A stretch of 64,000 bases of DNA from positions 868,001 to 932,000 of the forward strand of contig NZ_JAJISP010000001.1 of the NCBI RefSeq assembly GCF_022132145.1, written 5' to 3'. Position numbers and translations under genes: made by a program. Shown piece after piece: positions 25,967-34,192 of the stretch (position 1 is the first letter of the stretch; each line of letters begins with the position of its first letter). The stretch is from Pseudomonas sp. MMS21 TM103. GTDB taxonomy: Bacteria > Pseudomonadota > Gammaproteobacteria > Pseudomonadales > Pseudomonadaceae. Below the pieces are notes generated by a model. That model was not told where the DNA came from. It ran no database searches and saw nothing but the letters and a program-made list of their open reading frames with translations.

Positions 25967-27151
25967 GTGCTGGTTACTCAAGTTGTGATTGTCGGCGCCG
26001 GTGCTGCCGGCCTTATGTGTGCATTGACCGCTGCCGGGCGCGGGCGCCGGGTGCTGCTGCTCGACCATGCGAACAAGGCCGGCAAGAAGATCCTGATGTC
26101 TGGCGGCGGGCGCTGCAATTTCACCAACCTGTACTGCGAGCCGGGCAACTTCCTCTCGGAGAACCCGCACTTCTGCAAGTCGGCCCTGGCGCGCTATACC
26201 CAGTGGGACTTCATCGGCCTGGTGGGCAAGCATGGCGTGGCCTACCACGAGAAGAAGCTCGGCCAGCTGTTCTGCGACCACAAGGCCAGCGACATCCTCG
26301 GCATGCTCCTCGACGAGTGCGCCCAGGCCGGGGTCGAGCTGCGCCTGGATACTTCGGTCAGCGAGATTGCCAAGCTCGAGGCCGGCTACCAGTTGCAGAC
26401 CAGCGCCGGCCTGGTGAGCTGCGAGTCCCTGGTGATCGCCAGCGGCGGCCTGTCGATCCCGACCCTCGGCGCCAGCGGCTTCGGCTATCAGGTGGCGCGG
26501 CAGTTCGGCCACAGCGTGCTGGCGACCCGCGCCGGGCTGGTGCCCTTCACCCTTACCGATCCGCAGTTGAAGACCCTGTGCACCGAGCTGTCCGGCACCT
26601 CGGTGGAGGATTGCCTGGTCAGCTGCAACGGCCAGAGCTTTCGCGAGAACATCCTGTTCACCCACCGCGGCCTCAGCGGTCCGGCGATCCTGCAGATTTC
26701 CTCGTTCTGGCAACCGGGCGACACCGTGCACATCGACCTGCTGCCGCATATCGACCTGCCCGAGTGGCTGGCCGCGCAGCAGCGCGAACGCCCAAACAGC
26801 GAGCTGAAGACCCTGCTCGCCGAGCTGTTCACCAAGAAGATGGCCGGCCTGCTGGCCGACAGCTGGTTCGTCAGCAAGCCGATGAAGCAATACACCCCCG
26901 GCGAACTCAAGGCGATTGCCGACAAGCTGGCCGACTGGCAGCTGGTGCCGGCCGGCACCGAGGGCTATCGCACCGCCGAGGTGACCCTGGGCGGCGTGGA
27001 TACCCGCGAGGTGTCGTCGAAGACCATGGAATCGCTGAAGTCGCCGGGGCTGTATTTCATCGGCGAAGTACTGGATGTCAGCGGCCACCTGGGCGGCTTC
27101 AACTTCCAGTGGGCCTGGGCCTCGGGCTATGCGGCGGCGCAGTACGTCTGA
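25967..27151 (+). CDS. HI0933/YhiN-type flavoprotein (NAD(P)/FAD oxidoreductase)
   Basis: About 394 residues. The N-terminal Rossmann FAD motif VVIVGAGAAGLMCALTAAGR is followed by KILMSGGGRCNFTN, the hallmark of the HI0933 family, and ends with GEVLDVSGHLGGFNFQWAW, the C-terminal FAD-binding segment. These flavoproteins are widespread but their reaction is unknown. GTG at 25967 was chosen for its spacing to GGGGA; GTG at 25961 and a TTG at 25922 are alternatives. Confidence 0.88.
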   Translation: MLVTQVVIVGAGAAGLMCALTAAGRGRRVLLLDHANKAGKKILMSGGGRCNFTNLYCEPGNFLSENPHFCKSALARYTQWDFIGLVGKHGVAYHEKKLGQLFCDHKASDILGMLLDECAQAGVELRLDTSVSEIAKLEAGYQLQTSAGLVSCESLVIASGGLSIPTLGASGFGYQVARQFGHSVLATRAGLVPFTLTDPQLKTLCTELSGTSVEDCLVSCNGQSFRENILFTHRGLSGPAILQISSFWQPGDTVHIDLLPHIDLPEWLAAQQRERPNSELKTLLAELFTKKMAGLLADSWFVSKPMKQYTPGELKAIADKLADWQLVPAGTEGYRTAEVTLGGVDTREVSSKTMESLKSPGLYFIGEVLDVSGHLGGFNFQWAWASGYAAAQYV

Positions 27152-27237
27152 GGCGCCGCGCTGAGCCGCCATGAACCTGGCTCAGCGCGCTGCTACCCTT
27201 GCGGGTCCGCGGCAAATAGCATCGATATCGGCTGGGT

Positions 27238-27927
27238 TCAGGCGGGCTGGCCGAACAGCTGCCGGCGCGCCTCGGCACTCATGAGTGCCTGCGGATCGGT
27301 ATTGACCTGCTCGACCAGGGCATAGGCACGCTGCACCGCCGGACGCGCCGCCATGCGCGCCAGCCAGAGCGCCATCTGCGGGAAGTCGTCGAGCTTCTGC
27401 TGCTGACGCTCCCATAGCTTGGCCCAGGGATAGATCGCCATGTCGGCAATCGAATAATCCCCCGCCACGTACTCGCGCCCGGCCAACTGCCGGTCCAGCA
27501 CCCCGTACAGGCGCGCGGTTTCCTTGACGTAGCGCTCGATGGCGTAGGGGATTTTCTCTGCCGCGTACAGGTTGAAGTGATGGTTCTGTCCGGCCATCGG
27601 CCCGACTCCCCCCATCTGCCAGTGCAGCCATTGCAGGACCTGGAAGCGCGCGCGCAGATCCTGCGGCAGGAAGTGCCCGCTTTTCTGCGCCAGGTACTCG
27701 AGGATCGCCCCGGATTCGAACAGGGCCAAGGGTTCGCCGCCATCGGCCGGCGCCTGGTCGACTATCGCCGGAATCCGGTTGTTCGGGGCAATCTTGAGGA
27801 AATCCGGGTGGAACTGTTCGCCCTTGCCGATATGCACCGGGCGCACGCGGTAGTCCAGGCCCGTCTCCTCGAGCAAGATCGAGACCTTGTGGCCGTTGGG
27901 CGTCGTCCAATAGTAGAGATCAATCAT
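27238..27927 (-). CDS. GST, YfcG/YghU-type disulfide-bond oxidoreductase
   Basis: 229 residues: MIDLYYWTTPNGHKVSILLEE. The TTPNGHK segment, APNNRIPAIVD and ESGAILEYLA in the thioredoxin half are diagnostic of the nu-class GSTs YfcG and YghU, which reduce small disulfides using glutathione. AGGAGCAAG precedes the ATG. It lies 10 bp downstream of another GST gene in a two-gene operon, preceded by a TetR-type regulator gene with an operator between. Confidence 0.9.
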   Translation of the reverse strand: MIDLYYWTTPNGHKVSILLEETGLDYRVRPVHIGKGEQFHPDFLKIAPNNRIPAIVDQAPADGGEPLALFESGAILEYLAQKSGHFLPQDLRARFQVLQWLHWQMGGVGPMAGQNHHFNLYAAEKIPYAIERYVKETARLYGVLDRQLAGREYVAGDYSIADMAIYPWAKLWERQQQKLDDFPQMALWLARMAARPAVQRAYALVEQVNTDPQALMSAEARRQLFGQPA

Positions 27928-27937
27928 CTTGCTGCTC

Positions 27938-28618
27938 CTATGCCGCCCGCTTGACCGGGCCCAGTTGCGCTTCGTATTGACCGAGCAGGCGCTGGAACCA
28001 GAGCCCAACCGGTGAGTCGCCCGGCCAGGACTGCTGGCCCAGGCTCCAGGCCCAGAAGAAGAACCCCGCCACCAGGTAATCGCTGGCAGCCGGCTCGGCA
28101 CCGTCCAGATAAGGCTGCGTCGCCAGCACCGCGTCCAGCGGCCGAAGTGCCTGCTGCAACAGGGCTTGGCCGGCGACCGGATCGGCGAACTGTTCCAGTG
28201 ACATGCCCAGCTTCTGCTCACGGCTCTGGCGGAAATAGTCGCGATCGGCCGGGTCGATGACCGCATGAATGTTCAGCAGCACGCCCTTGAGCAGAGCCGC
28301 CGGCAGAATGTGCCGGGTCAACTGGTCGATCAGCTCCAGGCGCGCGCTGCTCAGGGCATCGCCCAGCAGCGGCTTGGCCGGGTAGCGCTGGTCCAGATAG
28401 CGGAAGATCGCCAGGCTATCGCTGACCACCGCCTCGCCATCGCGTAACACCGGCACCAGCGGCTGACCGGAGAAGGCCAGCTTGGCCTTGTCGCTGAAGC
28501 GGATTGGCTGGCTGTCGAAACTCAGCCCCTTGTGCAGCAACGCCAGGCGGACCCGCCAGCAGTAAGGGGAAAACACCAGCGCCGGGTCACCGCCGCACAG
28601 CTCGTAAAGTTCGCGCAT
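27938..28618 (-). CDS. Glutathione S-transferase family protein
   Basis: 226 residues, MRELYELCGGDPALVFSPYCWR. The SPYCWR active-site region carries a cysteine in the usual omega/zeta-like position, and PVLRDGEAVVSDSLAIFRYLD carries the glutathione-contacting residues. The C-terminal domain is helical. It is the first gene of the operon with the YfcG-like GST. The palindrome 19 bp before its start suggests repression by the neighbouring TetR-type protein. Confidence 0.86.
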   Translation of the reverse strand: MRELYELCGGDPALVFSPYCWRVRLALLHKGLSFDSQPIRFSDKAKLAFSGQPLVPVLRDGEAVVSDSLAIFRYLDQRYPAKPLLGDALSSARLELIDQLTRHILPAALLKGVLLNIHAVIDPADRDYFRQSREQKLGMSLEQFADPVAGQALLQQALRPLDAVLATQPYLDGAEPAASDYLVAGFFFWAWSLGQQSWPGDSPVGLWFQRLLGQYEAQLGPVKRAA

Positions 28619-28636
28619 ATCGCTCTCCTGACTATA

Positions 28637-28650
28637 GGACCGAACGGTCC
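28637..28650. promoter_or_regulatory. Probable TetR-type operator
   Basis: Perfect palindrome GGACCG-AA-CGGTCC in the 50-bp gap between the GST operon and the regulator gene. It is close in form to NemR-type operators (GACC...GGTC). A weaker copy lies at 29269-29282 near the regulator's own start. Confidence 0.75.
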
Positions 28651-28668
28651 AGATTTAAGCAAAAAAAT

Positions 28669-29256
28669 TTACCGCAGCGTGCTCATGCTGAGTTCGACCA
28701 CCGCCTCGATCGCAGGCTTCGCCGCCCCGGACTTGACCTGGGTGCGCAAGCCGCTCATCACGCAGTGCAGGTAGCTGGCCAGGGCGTCCACATCGGCCGT
28801 TGCGCTCAGCTCGCCGCAGGCCTGGGCGCGCTGCAAGGCTTCGCGCAGGACGCGCTGCATGCGCGCAACGCCACGTTGCAGCAGCTCGGCCACGGCCGGA
28901 TCGGCCTGGGAAAACTCGTTGGCCACATTCACCAGCATGCAGCCGCGCGGGTTACCGTCGGCGCCGACATCATCCAGCACGCTGAGCAACCAGCCGCGCA
29001 GGAACTCCAGCGGCGATGGCGCCTGCAGCAGGCGGGCGCGCATCTCGCGGCTGCGCTGCTCGGTGTAATTGCAGAACGCGGCCTCGAACAAGGCCTGCTT
29101 GTTGCTGTAGGCCTGGTACAGGCTGCTCTTCGACAGGCCAGTCGCCGCCAGCAAATACTGCAGCGAGGTGGCCTCGTAGCCGTGCTGCCAGAAGACCTGC
29201 ATGGCCTGTTCCAGCACGGTGTCGGGGTCGAATGATTTAGGGCGTCCGCGAGTCAT
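28669..29256 (-). CDS. TetR/AcrR family transcriptional regulator
   Basis: 195 residues. The N-terminal DNA-binding domain reads FDPDTVLEQAMQVFWQHGYE then TSLQYLLAATGLSKSSLYQA, a typical TetR helix-turn-helix. RGCMLVNVANEF in the ligand domain contains a cysteine at the place used by NemR-like and YxaF-like electrophile sensors. It is followed on the same strand by two GST genes, and palindromic sites sit on both sides. The probable role is repression of the GSTs relieved by reactive electrophiles. Confidence 0.88.
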   Translation of the reverse strand: MTRGRPKSFDPDTVLEQAMQVFWQHGYEATSLQYLLAATGLSKSSLYQAYSNKQALFEAAFCNYTEQRSREMRARLLQAPSPLEFLRGWLLSVLDDVGADGNPRGCMLVNVANEFSQADPAVAELLQRGVARMQRVLREALQRAQACGELSATADVDALASYLHCVMSGLRTQVKSGAAKPAIEAVVELSMSTLR

Positions 29257-29526
29257 TGGGCGAATTTAGGACCGCCTGGTTCAGAAGTCAAGCGAGAGGG
29301 CCACGAATAGGCGCGGCCCCATTCAGCCAACCGCTCGACGCAGCGCCGGGCGAAGGCATGCACATCCTTCGGCCAGCGCGCGGAGACCAAGCGGCCGTCG
29401 TGCAGCAGCCAAGGTGGCGAAGCGCACCCGATGACACTCCGCGCGCAGCATCTGCCAACAGATGGCAACTGCGCCGGGTTCGAAATCTGGTTTCGGCAGC
29501 GCGATCAGAACGCTCTTGGCGGGCAT
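29253..29526 (-). pseudogene. Remnant of DJ-1/PfpI family (type 1 glutamine amidotransferase-like) gene
   Basis: Two pieces in different frames. From 29526 the frame reads MPAKSVLIALPKPDFEPGA and on to HRVRFATLAA, the N-terminus of a DJ-1/PfpI-type protein. Then a shifted frame reads DGRLVSARWPKDVHAFARRC, matching the C-terminus of the same family. The roughly 100-130 residues between them, including the nucleophile cysteine, are missing, so the gene carries an internal deletion and cannot be functional. Its 3' end overlaps the TetR-type gene's start region and the second operator. Confidence 0.7.
29269..29282. promoter_or_regulatory. Probable second operator (autoregulation)
   Basis: GGACCGCCTGGTTC matches 10 of 14 positions of the palindrome at 28637-28650 and lies 12 bp before the regulator's ATG, where binding would block its own transcription. 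Confidence 0.5.
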
Positions 29527-29721
29527 GGGCCGGGCACGCCCTGGCGAACCCTCGAGCTTGCACACCAACCCCGGACGAGTGGCCCGGCAGGCCAATCTGG
29601 CGAGCAGCCGGTAATTGAACTGACGCCCGGCCGTCTGCTCTGCTACAAAGCTAGCGACAACCCGACACGGCGCTCAACCGCGCCGCTATCCCGGCCCAAT
29701 TGCACGAGGAGCGCTTGCCGC

Positions 29722-31578
29722 GTGACCCAAGACCAAGGTTTGATCTTCTCCATCCTCGCCGCCACCATCGGCATGTTTGTCTGGGGCCGCTGGCGCCACG
29801 ACGTGATCGCCCTCGGTTCCTTGCTGGCCTGCGTCATGGTGGGTCTGATCCCGGACGCGGAGGCATTCAGCGGCTTCGGCCATCCGGCGGTGATCACCGT
29901 CGCCTGCGTGCTGGTGCTGAGCTACGGCCTGCAGATTACCGGCGCGGTGGACGCACTGGCGCAGCGCGTACTGCCCAGCAATGCCGGCCCCGTGTTCTCG
30001 ATTGCCGCACTGACCGGGCTCGGCGCGCTGCTTTCGGCCTTTATGAACAATGTCGGCGCCCTCGCCCTGCTGATGCCGATTGCCTTGCAGATCGCCAGGA
30101 AACAGGAGCTGCCGCCCGGTCGCGTGCTGATGCCGCTGGCCTTCGGCACCATTCTCGGCGGGATGACCACGCTGATCGGTACGCCACCCAACCTGATCGT
30201 CTCCAGTTTCCGCGCGCAGAGCGGCGCCGGGCCCTTCAGCATGTTCGATTTCAGTCCCGTGGGCATCGCGGTGGCCCTCACCGGCGTGGTGTTCATCGCC
30301 CTGCTCGGCTGGCGCCTGGTCCCCAAGCGGGAGGTCAGCAGCGCGGCCAGCTTCGACACCGGCACCTACCTTACCGAGGCGCGGGTGAAGCCAGGCGCCA
30401 AGGCGGTGGGCAAGACCCTGAGGGAAGTCGAGCTGTTGCTCGACGAGGCGGACGCCCAGGTCATCGGCATGGTGCGCAACGAGCTGCGGCTGTCCGCGCC
30501 CAACCCGCGACGGGTCCTGCAAGCCGATGACGTCCTGGTGATCGAGGCCGAACCCGAGGCCCTCGGCGGCGTACTCGGCAAACTCGGCCTGCAGCTGGAG
30601 GCCGAGCACGAGGAGGACGCAGAAGACAAGAAAGACAAGAAAGACAGCACGCCAGCCGACCGCGGAGCAGCCAGAAACAAGCACGAGGACAGCAGCAGCG
30701 AGAAAAAACAATCCAGCGACGCTGCCGACGTGTTGCAGGAGTTGCTGGTGCGCCCCGACTCCCAGCTGATCGGCCGCTCGGCCAGCAGCACGCGCCTGCG
30801 TAGCCGCTACAGCCTCAATCTGCTGGCCATATCGCGCGCCAGTCATCGCTCGATCAAGCGCTTGCGCTCGACCCTGATCGAACGCGGTGACGTCCTGCTG
30901 ATGCAGGGCGCACCCGGCGATATCAGCGAGTTTGCCGGCGACTATGCCTGCGTGCCGCTGGCCGCCCGCGCCATCAGCATTCCCAACCCTGGCCAGGCCG
31001 GCCTGGCCCTGGGGGTCATGCTGCTGGCCGTGCTGGCCGCCGGCTTTGGCCTGTTCTCCGCCGCAGTGGCCTTCGCCGCGGGCGTGCTGGTGTTCATGGT
31101 GATGCGCGTGGTGCCCCTGCGCGCGGTCTACGAGTCCATTGACTGGCCGGTGATCGTGCTGCTTGGCGCCCTGATTCCAGTGGCCGGCGCCATGTCCAGC
31201 AGCGGGGCGGCCGACCTGCTGGCGCGGTTGCTGATGGAGCATGTCGCCCAGGGCAATCCGGTGATCGTGCTGACCCTGCTCCTGGTGGTGAGCATGACCC
31301 TCTCGGACTTCATGAACAATGCCGCCACTGCCGCGGTGATGTGCCAGATTGCCCTGAGCGCGGCCAGCCAGCTGGGGGTCAACCCCGATTCGCTGCTGAT
31401 GGCCGTGGCGATTGGCGCCTCCTGCTCGTTCCTCACTCCTATCGGTCACCAGAACAACACCCTGATCCTCAGTCCCGGCGGCTTCCGCTTCGGCGACTAC
31501 TGGCGCCTGGGCTTGCCCATGGAAATCCTCGTGGTGCTGGTCAGTGTGCCGCTGCTGCTAGTGGTCTGGCCGCTGTGA
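29722..31578 (+). CDS. SLC13/DASS family transporter with RCK_C (TrkA_C) domains
   Basis: 618 residues, GTG start with GAGGAG upstream. Hydrophobic segments typical of divalent-anion/sodium symporters flank a cytoplasmic insert: membrane part about 1-195, two RCK_C domains at about 205-295 and 340-405, then membrane helices to the end. SLC13 marks include FMNNVGALALLMPIAL and DFMNNAATAAVMCQIAL, the repeated SNT-like motifs. Between the RCK_C domains lies a charged, low-complexity linker of about 45 residues (EDAEDKKDKKD..., SSSEKKQSS). The substrate could be sulfate or a dicarboxylate. Confidence 0.85.
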   Translation: MTQDQGLIFSILAATIGMFVWGRWRHDVIALGSLLACVMVGLIPDAEAFSGFGHPAVITVACVLVLSYGLQITGAVDALAQRVLPSNAGPVFSIAALTGLGALLSAFMNNVGALALLMPIALQIARKQELPPGRVLMPLAFGTILGGMTTLIGTPPNLIVSSFRAQSGAGPFSMFDFSPVGIAVALTGVVFIALLGWRLVPKREVSSAASFDTGTYLTEARVKPGAKAVGKTLREVELLLDEADAQVIGMVRNELRLSAPNPRRVLQADDVLVIEAEPEALGGVLGKLGLQLEAEHEEDAEDKKDKKDSTPADRGAARNKHEDSSSEKKQSSDAADVLQELLVRPDSQLIGRSASSTRLRSRYSLNLLAISRASHRSIKRLRSTLIERGDVLLMQGAPGDISEFAGDYACVPLAARAISIPNPGQAGLALGVMLLAVLAAGFGLFSAAVAFAAGVLVFMVMRVVPLRAVYESIDWPVIVLLGALIPVAGAMSSSGAADLLARLLMEHVAQGNPVIVLTLLLVVSMTLSDFMNNAATAAVMCQIALSAASQLGVNPDSLLMAVAIGASCSFLTPIGHQNNTLILSPGGFRFGDYWRLGLPMEILVVLVSVPLLLVVWPL

Positions 31579-31582
31579 AGTC

Positions 31583-32239
31583 TCAGGACGCCGGGGTCAC
31601 GTTGAGGACGATATCGAATTGCGCGATCTGCTCACCCGCACGCGTACCGGCCACCGGGACGAAGGGCACGATCAGGCGTTCGCGCAGGCGCGGCTCGCGG
31701 ATCGCGTTGAGCACCGCATCAGCCTGGTTCAGCCGCTCGCCGCGGATATAGCACTGGGTGGTGAAGCGCGGCTGGCCGGGCAGGGTCACGGCGAAATGGA
31801 TATGCGGGGCGCGCCCCGGGTAGGGCACCGGACGCAGGGTGCGGAAGCGGTAGTGGCCATCGCTGGCAGTCTCGAAGCGGCCATAGCCCTGGAAGTTAAG
31901 GTCACGCCTGGCCCGGTCGCCGTCACGGCTGTGCAGGTAGATACCATTGGCATCGACCTGCCAGATTTCCACCAGTGCGCCCTTCAGGGGATTGCCGCGC
32001 GCATCGAGAATCTGCCCGTACAACTGCACGACGATGCCGCGGGCTAGCGTCGGCTGGTCGCCGACAATCAGCAGGTCATTGTCCTGATCCAGCGGCAGTC
32101 GATCGGGATAGAAGGGCCCCGGCGTCTGCGCCGGCGTCAACAGCAGCTCGGCGAAGACACCGGGACTGGACAGCAGCAAGGCGCCGCCGCCAAGCCCAGC
32201 CAACAACAGGCGACGACGATTGATTCGTGACAACCCCAT
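31583..32239 (-). CDS. Intradiol dioxygenase-like protein with Tat signal
   Basis: 218 residues. The N-terminus INRRRLLLAGLGGG carries a twin-arginine-like signal, so export folded to the periplasm is likely. The rest matches the beta chain of protocatechuate 3,4-dioxygenase: QTPGPFYPD, WQVDANGIYLHS, GYGRFET and RAPHIHF. Two tyrosines (Tyr of GIYLHS and of PYPG) and the two histidines of HIH correspond to the iron(III) ligands. The physiological substrate of such exported homologues is unknown. No aromatic-degradation genes adjoin it. Confidence 0.85.
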   Translation of the reverse strand: MGLSRINRRRLLLAGLGGGALLLSSPGVFAELLLTPAQTPGPFYPDRLPLDQDNDLLIVGDQPTLARGIVVQLYGQILDARGNPLKGALVEIWQVDANGIYLHSRDGDRARRDLNFQGYGRFETASDGHYRFRTLRPVPYPGRAPHIHFAVTLPGQPRFTTQCYIRGERLNQADAVLNAIREPRLRERLIVPFVPVAGTRAGEQIAQFDIVLNVTPAS

Positions 32240-32310
32240 GCCTGCCTCCGCAACGTCAAAGACGATGCTTACAGACTAGCTGGCATACCGCCGTTGGCAG
32301 GACTGGGGGC

Positions 32311-32706
32311 TCAATCCTGTCCGTCACGAAACCGGTGGATCTGCCGGCGCTGCTTCTTGCTCGGCCGGCCGTCGGTCTGCATGCCCAGGGCACCGGCCTT
32401 GCGCTGCGCAGCGGCCTGTTCGCGACGGACAATACTTTCCGCCGTTTCGCTGTACAGCGCCTGTGCCTCGGGGGCGCCGCGGCGCACCCCGGACAAGGCC
32501 TGAACGACCACGGTTCGCTCGTCGAAACCGATGCGGATCAGCAGTTCGTCACCGACCCTCGGCTCCTTGCCCGGCTTGCAACGCTCACCACGGCAATGCA
32601 CCTTGCCGCCCTCGATCGCCGCCTTGGCCAGGGCCCGGGTCTTGAAGAAGCGTGCGGCCCACAGCCATTTGTCCAGGCGTACCTTGTCGTCTTCTTTGTC
32701 GCTCAT
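32311..32706 (-). CDS. hslR: Heat shock protein 15 (S4-domain ribosome rescue factor)
   Basis: 131 residues. An S4 RNA-binding domain (VRLDKWLWAARFFKTRALAK, then GGKVHCRGERCKPG) and a basic C-terminal tail (RPSKKQRRQIHRFR) identify Hsp15. In E. coli it binds free 50S subunits carrying a stalled nascent chain. It is transcribed divergently from rimB across a 116-bp gap that must hold both promoters. Confidence 0.93.
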   Translation of the reverse strand: MSDKEDDKVRLDKWLWAARFFKTRALAKAAIEGGKVHCRGERCKPGKEPRVGDELLIRIGFDERTVVVQALSGVRRGAPEAQALYSETAESIVRREQAAAQRKAGALGMQTDGRPSKKQRRQIHRFRDGQD

Positions 32707-32822
32707 CGCACTCTCGATCGAAACAACCCATTCATATGCATTTTGCCTGATGCAGTTGTCATTAGGCCCAACTAGAATGCCCGCAACTATAGGCCACTTC
32801 GGCTGCCCGGAATCCGCCCACC

Positions 32823-33290
32823 TTGAAGACCTTCGACCATCTAAGCGTGATCGGTCTGCGCGAATGGATCAACCTGCCGCAGTTGGGCATGATCGGCCTG
32901 CGCGCCAAGATCGACACCGGTGCCAGCACCTCCTGCCTGCATGCCAGCGATATCCAGCCATTCCAGCGTGATGGCGAGGACTGGGTACGCTTCACCGCGC
33001 ACTTCGGCACCCTGGTCCACCGAGGGCATCGTTGCGAAGCTCGCCTGCTAACGGTGAAGAACATCAAGAGTTCCACCGGCCATGTGCAGAGCCGCTATGT
33101 GATCCGCACCGACCTGACCCTGGGCGATCGCATGTGGCCGGTGGAGTTCACCCTGACTTGCCGCAAGACCATGCGTTACCGCGTACTGCTGGGGTCCAAG
33201 GCGCTGGTCGACGGCCAGTTGGTGGTCAACCCGGCGCTGACCTATGTTCAAGACAAACCTGTGCTCCTCGACATCTCTGGTGCCCCATGA
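32823..33290 (+). CDS. rimB: RimB-like retropepsin-type protein
   Basis: 155 residues, TTG start. It contains [13 protein letters not shown] (Asp-Thr-Gly motif) and [19 protein letters not shown], matching PF05618. In Pseudomonas fluorescens a protein of this kind, RimB, is encoded with RimK and modulates its activity on ribosomal protein S6. It has no signal peptide, unlike its paralogue at 8631. Its TGA overlaps the rimK ATG (ATGA), so the two are translationally coupled. The c-di-GMP phosphodiesterase gene rimA is not found directly upstream. The symbol rests on context and family. Confidence 0.82.
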   Translation: MKTFDHLSVIGLREWINLPQLGMIGLRAKIDTGASTSCLHASDIQPFQRDGEDWVRFTAHFGTLVHRGHRCEARLLTVKNIKSSTGHVQSRYVIRTDLTLGDRMWPVEFTLTCRKTMRYRVLLGSKALVDGQLVVNPALTYVQDKPVLLDISGAP

Positions 33291-34192
33291 AAATCGCTGT
33301 GCTATCGCGCAACCCGCGTCTGTATTCCACTCGTCGCCTGATCGAAGCCGGGGAGCAGCGTGGCCATGAAATGGTGGTGATAGACACCCTGCGCGCCTAC
33401 ATGAACATCGCCAGTCACAAACCGCAGATTCACTACCGTGGCCAAGCCCTGGAGGGTTTCGACGCGGTGATCCCGCGCATCGGCGCCTCGGTGACCTTCT
33501 ACGGCTGTGCAGTGCTGCGCCAGTTCGAGATGATGGGGGTGTTCCCGCTCAACGAGTCGGTGGCGATCAGCCGCTCACGCGACAAGCTGCGCTCGCTGCA
33601 ACTGCTCTCGCGCAAGGGGGTCGGTCTGCCGGTTACCGGCTTCGCCCACTCACCCGACGACATCCCCGACCTGATCGACATGGTCAACGGCGCGCCCCTG
33701 GTGATCAAGTTGCTGGAGGGCACCCAGGGCATCGGCGTGGTCATGTGCGAAACCCAGCAGGCCGCCGAGTCGGTGATCGAGGCCTTCATGGGCCTCAAGC
33801 AGAACATCATGGTGCAGGAATACATCAAGGAAGCGGGCGGCGCGGATATCCGCTGCTTCGTGATCGGCGACAAGGTGATCGCGGCGATCAAGCGCCAGGC
33901 CAAGCCTGGCGAGTTCCGCTCCAACCTGCACCGCGGCGGTTCGGCCAGCCTGATCAAGATCACCCCGGAAGAACGCATGACCGCCGTGCGCGCCGCCAAT
34001 ATCATGGGCCTCAACGTTGCAGGCGTCGACATCCTGCGCTCCAACCACGGCCCGCTGGTGATGGAGGTGAACTCCTCGCCGGGACTGGAGGGTATCGAAA
34101 CCACCACCGGCAAGGACGTTGCCGGGCTGGTCATCCAGTACCTGGAGAAGAACGGCCGACCGCACCTGACCCGCACCAGGGGTCGGGGTTAG
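33287..34192 (+). CDS. rimK: Ribosomal protein S6 glutamate ligase RimK
   Basis: 301 residues, about the length of E. coli RimK. ATP-grasp features are intact: [15 protein letters not shown] (nucleotide-binding), [19 protein letters not shown], and [20 protein letters not shown] (metal ligands). It adds glutamates to the C-terminus of S6, altering the ribosome and proteome; in Pseudomonas its activity is reported to respond to c-di-GMP. Its stop codon overlaps the stop of the convergent c-di-GMP enzyme gene by 4 nt, leaving no room for a separating terminator. Confidence 0.93.
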   Translation: MKIAVLSRNPRLYSTRRLIEAGEQRGHEMVVIDTLRAYMNIASHKPQIHYRGQALEGFDAVIPRIGASVTFYGCAVLRQFEMMGVFPLNESVAISRSRDKLRSLQLLSRKGVGLPVTGFAHSPDDIPDLIDMVNGAPLVIKLLEGTQGIGVVMCETQQAAESVIEAFMGLKQNIMVQEYIKEAGGADIRCFVIGDKVIAAIKRQAKPGEFRSNLHRGGSASLIKITPEERMTAVRAANIMGLNVAGVDILRSNHGPLVMEVNSSPGLEGIETTTGKDVAGLVIQYLEKNGRPHLTRTRGRG

